The notes below the pieces were generated by a model. It made no database searches. It was not told the origin of the DNA and saw only the letters and a program-made list of their open reading frames with translations. Below, piece by piece: positions 26,621 to 36,798 of a stretch of 64,000 nucleotides of DNA. Positions within the stretch are counted from its first letter, which is position 1, and the number at the start of each line of letters is the position of its first letter. This DNA is from Vibrio qingdaonensis. GTDB taxonomy: Bacteria > Pseudomonadota > Gammaproteobacteria > Enterobacterales > Vibrionaceae. Both the position numbers and the translations under genes were made by a program. Location: the NCBI RefSeq assembly GCF_026191675.1, contig NZ_JAKRRY010000023.1:32821-96820 (forward strand), read 5' to 3'.

Positions 26621-28267
26621 TTAATCTTGCCCTAGCGTTCGGTATTTTTCTCTTAAATTATTACGAATAGCGATCGCCGTTAAGTTCAACCCAACAACCA
26701 CTGTCACCAATAAAAAAGAGGTGGCGTAAACCAGCGGACGTGCCGCCTCAATATTGGACGTTTGAAAACCAATATCATAAATATGAAAGCCCAAATGCAT
26801 GAACTTTCGCTCTAAATGCAGAAATGGAAATTGAGCATCAACAGGTAAACTCGATGCCAATTTCACCACGCCGACTAGCATCAAGGGAGCAACTTCACCT
26901 GCTGCGCGAGCGACGGCCAATATCAGCCCTGTAATAATAGCAGGGCTAGCCATGGGTAACACAATTCGCCACACCGTTTCAAACTGTGTCGCGCCCAATG
27001 CCAACGAACCATGTCGAGCTGATATTGGGATTCGATTTAACCCTTCTTCCGTGGTCACAATAACCACAGGTAGAGTGAGTATCGCCAGAGTTAAGGCGGA
27101 CCATAACAGACCGGGTGTACCAAATGTCGGTGCTGGTAGACGCTCAGCATAAAACAGTGAGTCAATTGACCCGCCGATCGTATAAACAAAAAAGCCAAGG
27201 CCAAAAACGCCGTATACAATTGACGGCACACCCGCCAGATTAATCACCCCGACGCGGATCAATCGAGTGAGCCAGTTATTTTCGGCGTACTCATGCAAAT
27301 ACAACGCGACGATTACCCCGAGCGGCATCACTAATACGGACATAATCAATACCAGTAAAACCGTACCAAAAATCGCGGGGAACACTCCGCCTTCAGAGTT
27401 AGATTCTCGCGGTTCATCCGATAAAAACTTCCACACCTGCCCACCCCAATGAGTCAGCTTTTCAGACATTGACATCTGATTAGGGTACCAAAAATCGACA
27501 ATGCGACTTAACGGGATCTCAACTCGATCCCCTTTCATATCCGACACAACTAATAGTTGGCTATTTAAGATCTTTCTTAACTCATCCAGTTCCAATTCAT
27601 GCTGTGCCAGTTGCTGTTGAATTATCGCTTTTTGTTGCTCGTACTTCGCAGAAGCCTCTTCCGTTAATGTACCATTCAACGCCTCCCTACGCTGCTTTAA
27701 GCGCATAGATTCCAACTGGTGTCCTAAACCTCGAATTCTTCGCTCTATGATCGTATCGATATCTTGGCGAGTCTGCTGAGCGTCTATCAAAGCGTCATCA
27801 AGCCGCTGCCGGATGTTAGACACCACGACACCATCAAAAGTACTAAACGCGGTAATCTCACCAAAAAAGTTGCCGCCTCTTGTTCGCTCAATAACAACAA
27901 GATCTGCTGGCGTCTGTTGTTGATAGAGCTCTGGCTTAAGTACTGACAGAAAGTCCATTCCATACAAATCGCGATTGGCAATTTTAATGCTCAAACGCTT
28001 CACTTTACCGGATTCAACTACCGACGTTGGCAAAATGTCACTCGCGTTCGGAATGGTATGCGTCGAGACCCATGTTTCAGAATACACTTGGCCGATTAAG
28101 CGCTCGCCATTGATGTCTTGCCATTGATATAAAGGGGCTGGCCAAAAATACGCCAAGCCTTTCCAGCCAATCAGCAGCAATAGACCCAACACGGAAATTA
28201 AACTGATACTCACCGCGCCGCCAGTAAGCCAGACCCATGGAGCGCCAGATTTAAACCACTTAAACAT
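26621..28267 (-). CDS. pstA: Phosphate ABC transporter permease PstA, long form
   Basis: Inner-membrane permease of the high-affinity phosphate importer. 548 residues from the chosen ATG, against about 300 in E. coli. The C-terminal half carries the permease core (ALGATQFETVWRIVLPMASPAIITG); the N-terminal half has one membrane helix and an extra coiled-coil-rich region near residues 160-235. A GTG at 28291 overlaps the pstC stop, but the ATG at 28267 has GGAAA at a normal distance, so I prefer it. The long form recurs in the Vibrio Pst system. Confidence 0.93.
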   Translation of the reverse strand: MFKWFKSGAPWVWLTGGAVSISLISVLGLLLLIGWKGLAYFWPAPLYQWQDINGERLIGQVYSETWVSTHTIPNASDILPTSVVESGKVKRLSIKIANRDLYGMDFLSVLKPELYQQQTPADLVVIERTRGGNFFGEITAFSTFDGVVVSNIRQRLDDALIDAQQTRQDIDTIIERRIRGLGHQLESMRLKQRREALNGTLTEEASAKYEQQKAIIQQQLAQHELELDELRKILNSQLLVVSDMKGDRVEIPLSRIVDFWYPNQMSMSEKLTHWGGQVWKFLSDEPRESNSEGGVFPAIFGTVLLVLIMSVLVMPLGVIVALYLHEYAENNWLTRLIRVGVINLAGVPSIVYGVFGLGFFVYTIGGSIDSLFYAERLPAPTFGTPGLLWSALTLAILTLPVVIVTTEEGLNRIPISARHGSLALGATQFETVWRIVLPMASPAIITGLILAVARAAGEVAPLMLVGVVKLASSLPVDAQFPFLHLERKFMHLGFHIYDIGFQTSNIEAARPLVYATSFLLVTVVVGLNLTAIAIRNNLREKYRTLGQD

Positions 28268-28287
28268 AGCGCGTTTCCTTACTCTGC

Positions 28288-30519
28288 TCACAGTGCACTG
28301 TATTTATCTCTCAATCGCTGTCGCACCCATTCGGCCATGGAGTTCACCACAAATGTAAAACTAAACAAAATCAATGCTATTAAAAACAGCAACCTATAAT
28401 GGGTACTGCCTACATCAGATTCGGGTAACTCTACCGCCATCGTGGCAGAGAGGGTTCTCATTCCTTCAAAAATATTCCAATCTAAAATAGGAGTATTGCC
28501 CGTTGCCATCAGTACAATCATGGTTTCTCCAACCGCTCGGCCCAGCCCCATCATCACAGCGGAAAAGATCCCTGGGCTGGCGGTTAGCAGCACAACATAC
28601 AATAGGGTCTGCCACTGTGTCGCCCCTAATGCCAGTGAGCCGTCACATAAGTGCTTCGGAACGGAAAAAATGGCGTCTTCGGCGATAGTAAAGATCGTCG
28701 GTATTACGGCAAAACCCATTGCAAACCCGACAACTAAGGCATTACGTTGATCATAATCGATGCCATGCTGAGCTAAATACACTCTAACATCCCCTCCAAA
28801 TAGCCATACCTCCATGTCATAGGAGTACGTCATCATTAGATAAATGGCGACTAAGATGACTGGAATTAGGGTAAAAGGGTGTAAACCACTCGGTAACTTT
28901 GTCGTTAACTTTCTTGGGATTAAATACCAGACTACGCCCGTCGCCAATGATAACAATGGCAAAGAAATAAGTAGCATCATGACGGCTGGTAAATGACTTT
29001 CAACAATGGGAGCAAACCACAATCCGGCGAGAAAACCGATGATGACGGTTGGTAGCGCCTCCATCAGCTCAATGGTTGGTTTGACGACTTTACGCATGCT
29101 TGACGACATGAAGTAAGCGGTATAAATCGCACCAAATATCGCAATAGGCACGGCAAATAACATAGCAAACCCAGCGGCTTTAAGGGTACCAAACGCGATA
29201 GGAACGAGACTGAACTTGGGTTCAAAGTCATCATTGGCTGCAGTGGTCTGCCACACAAACTCTGGTTCTGGGTAGCTTTCATACCATACTTTTCCCCACA
29301 AAGCGCTCCAAGAAATTTCCGGATGATCGTTGTCTATTTTTACCACATGAAGTGCATCACCAATTACTAACGCCGCATAACGATTATTATTTGATAAGGC
29401 GATACTATGCACGTCCCCAGCTGGGAGCGGTATATTCAAGAGCGCCCTTTCACTTGTTGTATAGCGCCCGTCCAATTCGCCATTCGCCAATTGAACATAG
29501 AAGCCTTTACTTAACGTTTCTGGAAGCACACGCTCGACAGGTGCTGAGAAGTCAAACGAACGTATGGGTGTCAGCGTTCGCTCTCTATTCGCCAACACAT
29601 CAAACCATTGCCAGATCTGTTGGTTTTGATACTGAATCAGCAAAGAATATGCGCCAGAAAGCAGTTCCATACTCATCACTGGAGATTGAGAAACAGCTGA
29701 TAAATCCACCACTTCTCTCAATACTAACGCCTTATCCTGCAACACTAAGACATACAATTCATTCGCCGCTCGCGCATACACGACATCTGCGCTAGGCGTT
29801 AACAGAATTTGCTCAACCTCAGGAAGAACAAAAGACGTGGTAATGATGTTATTTTGTATTTCTGGTTGGCTCTCAAATCGAGTTAGAGGCGTCGCCACTG
29901 TTGTCTGTTCCGTTGTGGCGTGCCCCATCGATAAGGCATCTTGTATTAGGTGAACTCGCCCTAAATTATCAAGAGTAACGAAAGAGATGATATTGTTATT
30001 TCGCACCGCTGACGCTAATTCAATCGGTCGGTCATCCGTGCTAGCCGTAATCCACTTCCTCTCATTTCTCTTATGTGATGCTAGCGCATCGTCATTTTCA
30101 CTTTGAATAATCGAGGGCTCAATGGCGGTAATTTCATTGCTATTTCGAGTCAAAATTAACAGTTTAGATGAGGCGGTGACGACATCATTATCTTCGGCAT
30201 ATCGCTCTGTCGTGCTCTCTCCTGTCGCCAACGATCTCTGAGTAACTAAGCCATCTTGAGTATAGAAACGCACATTCTCAGCATTATCATCGACAACCGA
30301 CGCTATAATAGGGGTACTGGTGATCATCGGTACGGGTTGCAACCAAGTCGTGGTCGCCCCGGAAAAGATAGGGAGTGTGACAAAAGCTAAGTAAACAAAA
30401 ATAAAGATCAATCCAGCAAGTACACTAAGTCCACCAAACGAGACGATCCCTCGAGCAAGCCGATCTTGAATCTGACGTTTACGATCTTTGGTATGCAATG
30501 AAAAGCTGGCATTTGCCAT
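28288..30519 (-). CDS. pstC: Phosphate ABC transporter permease PstC, long form
   Basis: Second permease subunit of the phosphate importer. 743 residues, more than twice the E. coli length. It has an N-terminal membrane helix near 26-50, then about 380 residues of beta-rich periplasmic-looking sequence, and finally the ABC permease core with ALGATQWQTLLYVVLLTASPGI. The insertion is not a fusion artefact: the frame is open throughout and PstA is also extended. First gene of pstCAB-phoU; Pho-box-like sites lie upstream. Confidence 0.93.
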   Translation of the reverse strand: MANASFSLHTKDRKRQIQDRLARGIVSFGGLSVLAGLIFIFVYLAFVTLPIFSGATTTWLQPVPMITSTPIIASVVDDNAENVRFYTQDGLVTQRSLATGESTTERYAEDNDVVTASSKLLILTRNSNEITAIEPSIIQSENDDALASHKRNERKWITASTDDRPIELASAVRNNNIISFVTLDNLGRVHLIQDALSMGHATTEQTTVATPLTRFESQPEIQNNIITTSFVLPEVEQILLTPSADVVYARAANELYVLVLQDKALVLREVVDLSAVSQSPVMSMELLSGAYSLLIQYQNQQIWQWFDVLANRERTLTPIRSFDFSAPVERVLPETLSKGFYVQLANGELDGRYTTSERALLNIPLPAGDVHSIALSNNNRYAALVIGDALHVVKIDNDHPEISWSALWGKVWYESYPEPEFVWQTTAANDDFEPKFSLVPIAFGTLKAAGFAMLFAVPIAIFGAIYTAYFMSSSMRKVVKPTIELMEALPTVIIGFLAGLWFAPIVESHLPAVMMLLISLPLLSLATGVVWYLIPRKLTTKLPSGLHPFTLIPVILVAIYLMMTYSYDMEVWLFGGDVRVYLAQHGIDYDQRNALVVGFAMGFAVIPTIFTIAEDAIFSVPKHLCDGSLALGATQWQTLLYVVLLTASPGIFSAVMMGLGRAVGETMIVLMATGNTPILDWNIFEGMRTLSATMAVELPESDVGSTHYRLLFLIALILFSFTFVVNSMAEWVRQRLRDKYSAL

Positions 30520-30624
30520 AATTTACATTCTATCTCTTGATGATGTTTGAGGCTCTAAGAGGAATCCGTCCCACATTAGATTATGGGATAAAATACAAGC
30601 TTGCATGAAATGCCTCAACATAAT

Positions 30625-30687
30625 ATGTCGTTTACGTGACAATTATATTACACGGCCTCTAAGGTACTGAAAATCATAAACTGTCGT
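30625..30687. promoter_or_regulatory. Two candidate Pho boxes in the pstC/ppk divergent region
   Basis: On the minus strand at 30642-30625, TTGTCACGTAAACGACAT resembles the PhoB box (two 7-bp repeats of CTGTCAT type, 11-bp period). On the plus strand at 30670-30687, a weaker match ends in AAACTGTCGT. One could serve pstC and the other ppk-ppx. Matches are partial and judged by eye. Confidence 0.45.
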
Positions 30688-30779
30688 TGGTTGCCTTAGA
30701 GCTTCTATAAAAGTGTCACAGAAGCCAACCAAGGTGCACGGTTTAGGTTTTATTATCTCGCCCTACAAGGGTACTAACA

Positions 30780-32876
30780 ATGGTTGATCCTATGAGTGCA
30801 GAAAAATTCTATGTTGAAAAGGAGCTTAGCTGGTTATCATTTAACGAGCGAGTCCTACAAGAGGCGGCTGATAAAACCGTTCCGCTGATAGAAAGGATCC
30901 GTTTTCTAGGCATTTTCTCCAATAACCTTGACGAGTTCTATAAAGTTCGCTTCTCCGATGTCAAGCGTCGTATTTTGATCAATCAAGAAAGTGGCAATAG
31001 TGATAAGTCCAAACGCCTCCTTTCTAAGATGCAAAGTAAAGTGCGTAAGCTGAACCTCAAATTTGATGAACTCTACAATGAACTCATTTTAGAGATGGCA
31101 CGTCGGCGCATCTTTCTTGTCAATGAAACCCAACTGACTGAAACCCAAATAAAATGGATTCAAAAGTACTTTCAAAAGAAAGTGCTCCCTCACCTCACTC
31201 CATTATTACTTAAAGATGAAATTGATGTATTGCAGTTTTTAAAAGATGAGTACGCCTACATTGGGGTTGATATAAAACAAGGGCAGAGTTCGCAGTACGC
31301 ACTACTCGAGATCCCAACCGATCACCTCCCTCGATTTATTATGGTGCCAGAACAAAAAGGAGAGCGTCGGAAGACCATTATCTTACTCGACAATATTATC
31401 CGTTATTGTCTAAACGATATCTTTCGGGGCTTTTTTGATTATGACGAGCTAAATGGTTACTCGATCAAAATGACGCGCGATGCCGAATATGATCTTAGCC
31501 ATGAAATAGAACACAACCTACTAGAACAGATGTCAGAGGGGGTGAATCAGCGCCTAAGCGCAATGCCGGTCCGCTTTGTCTATGAAAAAGGCATGCCCAA
31601 TACAATGCTAACCTTTCTTTGTAAAAAGCTAGGTATTTCTAATTACGACAGTTTAATTGAGGGCAGCCGATATCATAATTTTAAAGACTTCATCCGCTTC
31701 CCTAACGTAGGGCGTGACTACTTAGAAAATAAACCGCTACCACCGATGCGCTGCGCCGATTTCGATGGCTATGACAATCAATTTGATGCCATACGAGCAC
31801 AAGATATCTTACTTCACTTTCCATACCACTCATTTGGACATGTCACCGAGTTAGTTCGTCAGGCATCTTTTGACCCGAAAGTACGAAGTATCAAAATCAA
31901 CATTTATCGCGTAGCTAAAGATTCACGCTTAATGAACTCCCTCATCGATGCGATTCACAATGGAAAAAACGTCACCGTTGTCGTAGAACTACAAGCTCGC
32001 TTTGACGAAGAAGCAAACATTGAATGGTCAAAAGTCCTCACCGATAACGGTGTCCACGTGATCTTTGGTGCTCCAGGGCTAAAAATACACTCAAAATTAC
32101 TGCTTATTAGCCGAGTAGAAGACGGTAACATGGTACGTTATGCCCATATTGGCACCGGTAACTTCCATGAAAATAACGCACGTTTCTACACCGATTTCTC
32201 CCTACTTACCGCCGACCAAGATATCGCTGATGAGGTCAGACATGTCTTTGGTTATATTGAAAACCCTTATCGTCCGGTCAAATTTGAACAACTCATTGTG
32301 TCTCCACGTAACTCACGCAACAAACTGTACCGACTCATCGACAATGAGATCGCCAATGCACAAGCAGGAAAAAAAGCACGCCTAACCCTAAAGCTCAACA
32401 ACCTAGCGGATAAAGGGTTAATCAACAAACTCTACTTGGCTAGCCAAGCAGGCGTAAAAATAAACATGATCGTTCGCGGAATGTGTTCTTTAGTGCCCGG
32501 GCTTGAAGGGATAAGCGACAATATCACCATCATTAGTATCGTTGATCGCTTCCTTGAGCATCCTCGAGTGCTCATCGCACATAACAATGGTGATACAAAA
32601 GTGTTTATTTCCTCCGCAGATTGGATGACACGAAACATTGACCATCGCATTGAGGTCGCGACTCCAGTAAAAGATGAGCGCCTGAAACAGCGCATCATCG
32701 ACATTATCAATATCCACTTCACTGACACCGTCAAAGCTCGTCGTATCGACAAAGAGATGAGTAATCGTTATGTTTTGCGTGGCAATAAAAAGAAAATTCG
32801 TTCGCAAGTTGCTATTTACGACTATCTTAAACACGTAGAGAAACAAACAAAAAAAGCGAATAAGCGACGGTTATAA
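30780..32876 (+). CDS. ppk: Polyphosphate kinase 1
   Basis: Makes long-chain polyphosphate from ATP. 698 residues: N-terminal domain (KELSWLSFNERVLQEAAD), head domain, and two PLD-like C-terminal domains. The phospho-accepting His is in YAHIGTGNFHENNARFYTD near residue 460. AAGGGT lies eight bases before the ATG. ppx starts one base after its stop, so the pair is translationally coupled. Divergent from pst genes, consistent with common phosphate control. Confidence 0.97.
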   Translation: MVDPMSAEKFYVEKELSWLSFNERVLQEAADKTVPLIERIRFLGIFSNNLDEFYKVRFSDVKRRILINQESGNSDKSKRLLSKMQSKVRKLNLKFDELYNELILEMARRRIFLVNETQLTETQIKWIQKYFQKKVLPHLTPLLLKDEIDVLQFLKDEYAYIGVDIKQGQSSQYALLEIPTDHLPRFIMVPEQKGERRKTIILLDNIIRYCLNDIFRGFFDYDELNGYSIKMTRDAEYDLSHEIEHNLLEQMSEGVNQRLSAMPVRFVYEKGMPNTMLTFLCKKLGISNYDSLIEGSRYHNFKDFIRFPNVGRDYLENKPLPPMRCADFDGYDNQFDAIRAQDILLHFPYHSFGHVTELVRQASFDPKVRSIKINIYRVAKDSRLMNSLIDAIHNGKNVTVVVELQARFDEEANIEWSKVLTDNGVHVIFGAPGLKIHSKLLLISRVEDGNMVRYAHIGTGNFHENNARFYTDFSLLTADQDIADEVRHVFGYIENPYRPVKFEQLIVSPRNSRNKLYRLIDNEIANAQAGKKARLTLKLNNLADKGLINKLYLASQAGVKINMIVRGMCSLVPGLEGISDNITIISIVDRFLEHPRVLIAHNNGDTKVFISSADWMTRNIDHRIEVATPVKDERLKQRIIDIINIHFTDTVKARRIDKEMSNRYVLRGNKKKIRSQVAIYDYLKHVEKQTKKANKRRL

Positions 32877-32877
32877 G

Positions 32878-34389
32878 ATGAGCCTGAACAACATAGACAC
32901 CAATAAGCAAGTCGCTGCGATTGATTTAGGTTCCAATAGCTTCCATATGGTCGTTGCAAAAATTGTCGACCAAGATTTACAGATTGTCAGCCGACACAAA
33001 CAACGGGTTCGCCTGGCATTGGGCCTAGACAGCGAAAATAATCTAGACAATGGTGCAATTGAACGTGGGCTAGAGTGCCTAGCTATGTTTGTAGAAAGGC
33101 TCCACGGCTTTGATGCTGGTAACGTACGGATTGCCGCCACACACACCTTACGCATTGCCAACAACAGTGCCAGTTTTCTTCAACGCGCCAAAGAGATTCT
33201 CCCTTTCTCGATTGAAATCATTCCAGGAGAAGAAGAAGCCCGGCTTATTTATACTGGTGTGGCGCATACTCAGACAGAATCGAGTTCAAAGCTTGTCGTA
33301 GACATTGGCGGTGGAAGTACCGAACTCATTATTGGTGAAGCCTTTCGGCCTACCTTGCTCAATAGTACTCAAATGGGGTGTGTCAGTTACACGAAAAAGT
33401 ACTTTGACAACGGAAAACTCTCTTCAAAAAACTTCTCGAAAGCCATATTGTCAGCTCAACAACGTCTAGAAGCACTCGCACCACGCTATAGAAGATTAGG
33501 TTGGGAGGTGGCTTTCGGCTCATCAGGCACCATTAAGGCCATTAAGGCGGTCTTAGTTGGTATGGGTTACGATGATGGGGTCATCACCCTTAAGCGTCTA
33601 CACAAGTTGATTGATACACTCTGCGATTTTAATTCTATTGCTCAGGTGTCGCTCTCCGGTCTAACCGCTGAACGGCAACCCGTCTTTGCCGCTGGTGTCG
33701 CGATACTAACCGCTATTTTTGATAGCCTCTCTTTAGATGATATGCATTTTTCAACGGCAGCATTACGTGAAGGGTTGCTCTATGAAATGGATGACCAACT
33801 GCAACGCACAGACATTCGAATGCGTACGGCAGAAAACCTCGCAAAAAAACATTTTGTTGATATGGTGCACGCCAACAATGTTCGATTACAAGCTCGTGAC
33901 TTTTTGTATCAACTGCACGATACTTTCAACCTGAAAAAGAAAAGCAAGCTATACAGTTTAATCGAGTGGGGTGCATTACTTCATGAAGTGGGCCTCAGTA
34001 TCAGTTATCAAGGCTTTCATCGTCACTCTAGCTATTTACTTAGATACACAACGATGCCTGGTTTTAACAGCGAAGAGCAACTCGTGCTTGCGACATTAGC
34101 ACGCTTCCAACGAAAGCAGTTGAAACGACAAGAATTACCTGAGTTCTCACTGTACAAAAAAAAACATTTAGAAGTGCTAATCCGAGTACTAAGGCTGTCC
34201 ATTATTCTTCATGGCCAGAGAAGTGAAGAGCCTAGACCGACTATGAGGTTAATTGTAGAAGAGAAGGATAACTGGTTGCTCTCAAGCACAGAGGAGCATT
34301 GGTTAATAAATAATAAATTACTTCACGCTGATCTGCAGACTGAACAAACCTATTGGCGAATGGCTGGTTGGACACTCACTCTATCGTGA
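32878..34389 (+). CDS. ppx: Exopolyphosphatase / guanosine pentaphosphatase
   Basis: Degrades polyphosphate from its ends (and can hydrolyse pppGpp). 503 residues with the actin-like ATPase-fold motifs AAIDLGSNSFHMVVA, IPGEEEARLIYTGV and VDIGGGSTELIIG, plus an HD-like C-terminal domain. Follows ppk directly. Confidence 0.96.
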   Translation: MSLNNIDTNKQVAAIDLGSNSFHMVVAKIVDQDLQIVSRHKQRVRLALGLDSENNLDNGAIERGLECLAMFVERLHGFDAGNVRIAATHTLRIANNSASFLQRAKEILPFSIEIIPGEEEARLIYTGVAHTQTESSSKLVVDIGGGSTELIIGEAFRPTLLNSTQMGCVSYTKKYFDNGKLSSKNFSKAILSAQQRLEALAPRYRRLGWEVAFGSSGTIKAIKAVLVGMGYDDGVITLKRLHKLIDTLCDFNSIAQVSLSGLTAERQPVFAAGVAILTAIFDSLSLDDMHFSTAALREGLLYEMDDQLQRTDIRMRTAENLAKKHFVDMVHANNVRLQARDFLYQLHDTFNLKKKSKLYSLIEWGALLHEVGLSISYQGFHRHSSYLLRYTTMPGFNSEEQLVLATLARFQRKQLKRQELPEFSLYKKKHLEVLIRVLRLSIILHGQRSEEPRPTMRLIVEEKDNWLLSSTEEHWLINNKLLHADLQTEQTYWRMAGWTLTLS

Positions 34390-34509
34390 CACCACAAATT
34401 GAGCCCCCCTATCCATACAATACGTTTACGCATAGGGGATAAACAATAACGACTGACCTATAATTCCGAGCCATCATTACGAGCCATAGTTACGATCTAC
34501 AGCTACGAT

Positions 34510-35481
34510 CTATTTCTCTGTCTTGAGCCTTAAACCCACCTTATCCAGTTCATGCTCAACAAACTCCCGAGTTAAAGGCACATAACCATTTTTCTCTACA
34601 ATGCGCTGCCCCTCAAGAGAGTAAATATAGCGAATATACGCTTCTTCTATAGGCTCTAGGGGTTTGTTCGGATTTTTATTTACATAGACATAAAGATAAC
34701 GTGACAGCGGGTAATCACCTGACAACACATGCTCTTGCAAAGGAAAAACATACTCATTCCCTTGCTTGGCAATAGGGACAAGTCTTGCTCCTGAAACTTG
34801 GTAACCAATACCCGAGTAACCGATTGTATTTACCGATGATGCGACTGATTGCACCACAGAAGCTGAGCCCGGTTGTTCATTGACATTTCGCTTGAAGTCG
34901 CCACCGCATAACGCATTCTCTTTAAAGAAGCCGTAAGTTCCTGACACAGAGTTGCGGCCAAACATTTGAATCGCTCGTTGATTCCAATTGCTTTCAACGC
35001 CTAACTCAGACCATGTCTGCACACTCGCTAATGCGCCACACCTTAACGTAGCTGAAAAAACACTATCAAGCTGCTCAAAGTTAAGCCCTTGAATAGGGTT
35101 ATCCTTATGAACAAAGATCCCGATCGCATCAATTGCAACGCTAAGTGCCGTGGGCTTGTAGCCATACTCTCTTTCAAAAGCATTCACCTCCTGTAACCTC
35201 ATTGCGCGACTCATTGGGCCAAACTGCGCGGTGCCTTCAGCAAGAGCAGGAGGAGCAGTAGAGGAACCCGACGCTTGAATTTGAGCGTTTACATTCGGGT
35301 AAATCGTCTTAAATTCTTCTAACCATAATGTCGTCATCCCTGACAGCGTGTCGGAACCCACCGAAGATAGATTTCCTGAGACTCCGGGGATTTTTTGATA
35401 GCGCGGCAACTCAGCAGCAACAACGCTGAAAGAAGCCAACACTAAGCCAACCCATACTGCGATACGTGGAGTGTTTAACAT
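34510..35481 (-). CDS. pstS: Periplasmic phosphate-binding protein, PstS type
   Basis: Substrate-binding protein for phosphate import. 323 residues: a signal peptide (VGLVLASFSVVAA, cut near residue 23), then the family segments SSVGSDTLSGM, QASGSSTAPPAL and RNSVSGTYGFF that form the phosphate site. It overlaps the phoR stop by one base, so it is co-transcribed with phoB-phoR rather than with pstCAB. It may be the partner of the long PstC/PstA system or a PhoR-linked binding protein. Confidence 0.88.
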   Translation of the reverse strand: MLNTPRIAVWVGLVLASFSVVAAELPRYQKIPGVSGNLSSVGSDTLSGMTTLWLEEFKTIYPNVNAQIQASGSSTAPPALAEGTAQFGPMSRAMRLQEVNAFEREYGYKPTALSVAIDAIGIFVHKDNPIQGLNFEQLDSVFSATLRCGALASVQTWSELGVESNWNQRAIQMFGRNSVSGTYGFFKENALCGGDFKRNVNEQPGSASVVQSVASSVNTIGYSGIGYQVSGARLVPIAKQGNEYVFPLQEHVLSGDYPLSRYLYVYVNKNPNKPLEPIEEAYIRYIYSLEGQRIVEKNGYVPLTREFVEHELDKVGLRLKTEK

Positions 35482-36779
35482 TAATTGACAACCAATCGTT
35501 CAGGTAAAATGAAGGAGAACTTACTGCCAATATTCACTTCAGAATGGATTTCCAAATGAGAGTCATGGTGAGACAAGGCATGCTTTACTATTGCCAAACC
35601 TAAACCACTGCCACCAGTATCCCGTGAACGGGCTTTATCAACTCGATAAAATCGCTCGGTCAAACGATGTAAATGCTGAGCTTCTATACCGTCCCCAGTA
35701 TCCTCTACATCTAAACATGCACCTTGGGAGGATTGATACCAACGGACTTTTACGCCTGCTCCTGGCGGCGTATACTTAACCGCATTGTAAACAAGGTTAG
35801 AGATAGCGCTGCGCAATTGATCCTCATCACCAAATACCCGCAAGCGATTATCAATATCAAACTCGATAACATGCCCTTCATCACCACTTAAGCTGACGGC
35901 TTCTTTTTCAAGAATTTCTAGCATCGCAGGCACATTCACTACTTCATCCAATTCGTGCATCGGAGCCGCTTCTATCTTAGAAAGCGTGAGCAACTGATTG
36001 ACCAAGCTGTTCATACGGTTAAGTTGTTCTGTCATCACCCCGTGGGCTTTTGTCCACATAGGTCCAACGATCATGTCAGGGTCCTCTGTCATCTCAAGGT
36101 AACCTTGCAATACCGTCATTGGCGTACGCAGCTCATGAGAGACATTCGCAAAGAAGTTTCGGCGCATTCCTTCTAGCTGCTTTAGCTGACTGACATCACG
36201 CACAACCATCAAGTGTTCACCTTCGGTATAAGGCACAATACGCAATTCCAACATTCGCTCCACATTTAAGGGCGAAGGCATTTCTAACGGCTCAGAAAAA
36301 TCGTTCTTATTGAGATATTTGATAAAATCAGGGGTGCGAATAAGATTCGAAATAGGCTGCCCAGAATCCCCTTGCCACCGAAAGCCAAGTAAGTGTTGGG
36401 CTAATTTGTTACACCATACGATGTTGCCTTCACTGCGGAAAACAACAACAGCATCTGGCAACGATTCCGCTCCGTTTTTAAATCGGCGAATCAGATTTGT
36501 CAGCTCTTTACGCTTTCGTCTTTGCCGCTGCTGCAAACGATAAATACCATTAAAGAGCAGCTCCCAATTACCCGTTCCTGATGGCGGTGTTAGTCGCTTC
36601 TCGTCCCAAAGCCATGCCGATAAACGCAATTGGTTATGCAGATGCCAAATCAACTGCATAACCGTCGCAGCAAGCAGTAGCCAGGGCATATAGCCAAATA
36701 TCCATCCAACTACAATCCAAGGGGTGTAAAAAAAAGCCAGCTCCCAAGCTAGCTTTTTCCATGTTAAACGTTCAACCAT
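35481..36779 (-). CDS. phoR: Phosphate regulon sensor histidine kinase PhoR
   Basis: Membrane kinase that phosphorylates PhoB when phosphate is scarce. 432 residues: two N-terminal membrane segments (residues about 10-45), a PAS domain near 95-190, the H box FFANVSHELRTPMTVLQGYLEM, and the ATPase domain with N box and GGSGLGLAIVKH. 19 bp after phoB. Confidence 0.96.
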   Translation of the reverse strand: MVERLTWKKLAWELAFFYTPWIVVGWIFGYMPWLLLAATVMQLIWHLHNQLRLSAWLWDEKRLTPPSGTGNWELLFNGIYRLQQRQRRKRKELTNLIRRFKNGAESLPDAVVVFRSEGNIVWCNKLAQHLLGFRWQGDSGQPISNLIRTPDFIKYLNKNDFSEPLEMPSPLNVERMLELRIVPYTEGEHLMVVRDVSQLKQLEGMRRNFFANVSHELRTPMTVLQGYLEMTEDPDMIVGPMWTKAHGVMTEQLNRMNSLVNQLLTLSKIEAAPMHELDEVVNVPAMLEILEKEAVSLSGDEGHVIEFDIDNRLRVFGDEDQLRSAISNLVYNAVKYTPPGAGVKVRWYQSSQGACLDVEDTGDGIEAQHLHRLTERFYRVDKARSRDTGGSGLGLAIVKHALSHHDSHLEIHSEVNIGSKFSFILPERLVVN

Positions 36780-36798
36780 CTACCTCTCCGGTTCAATA

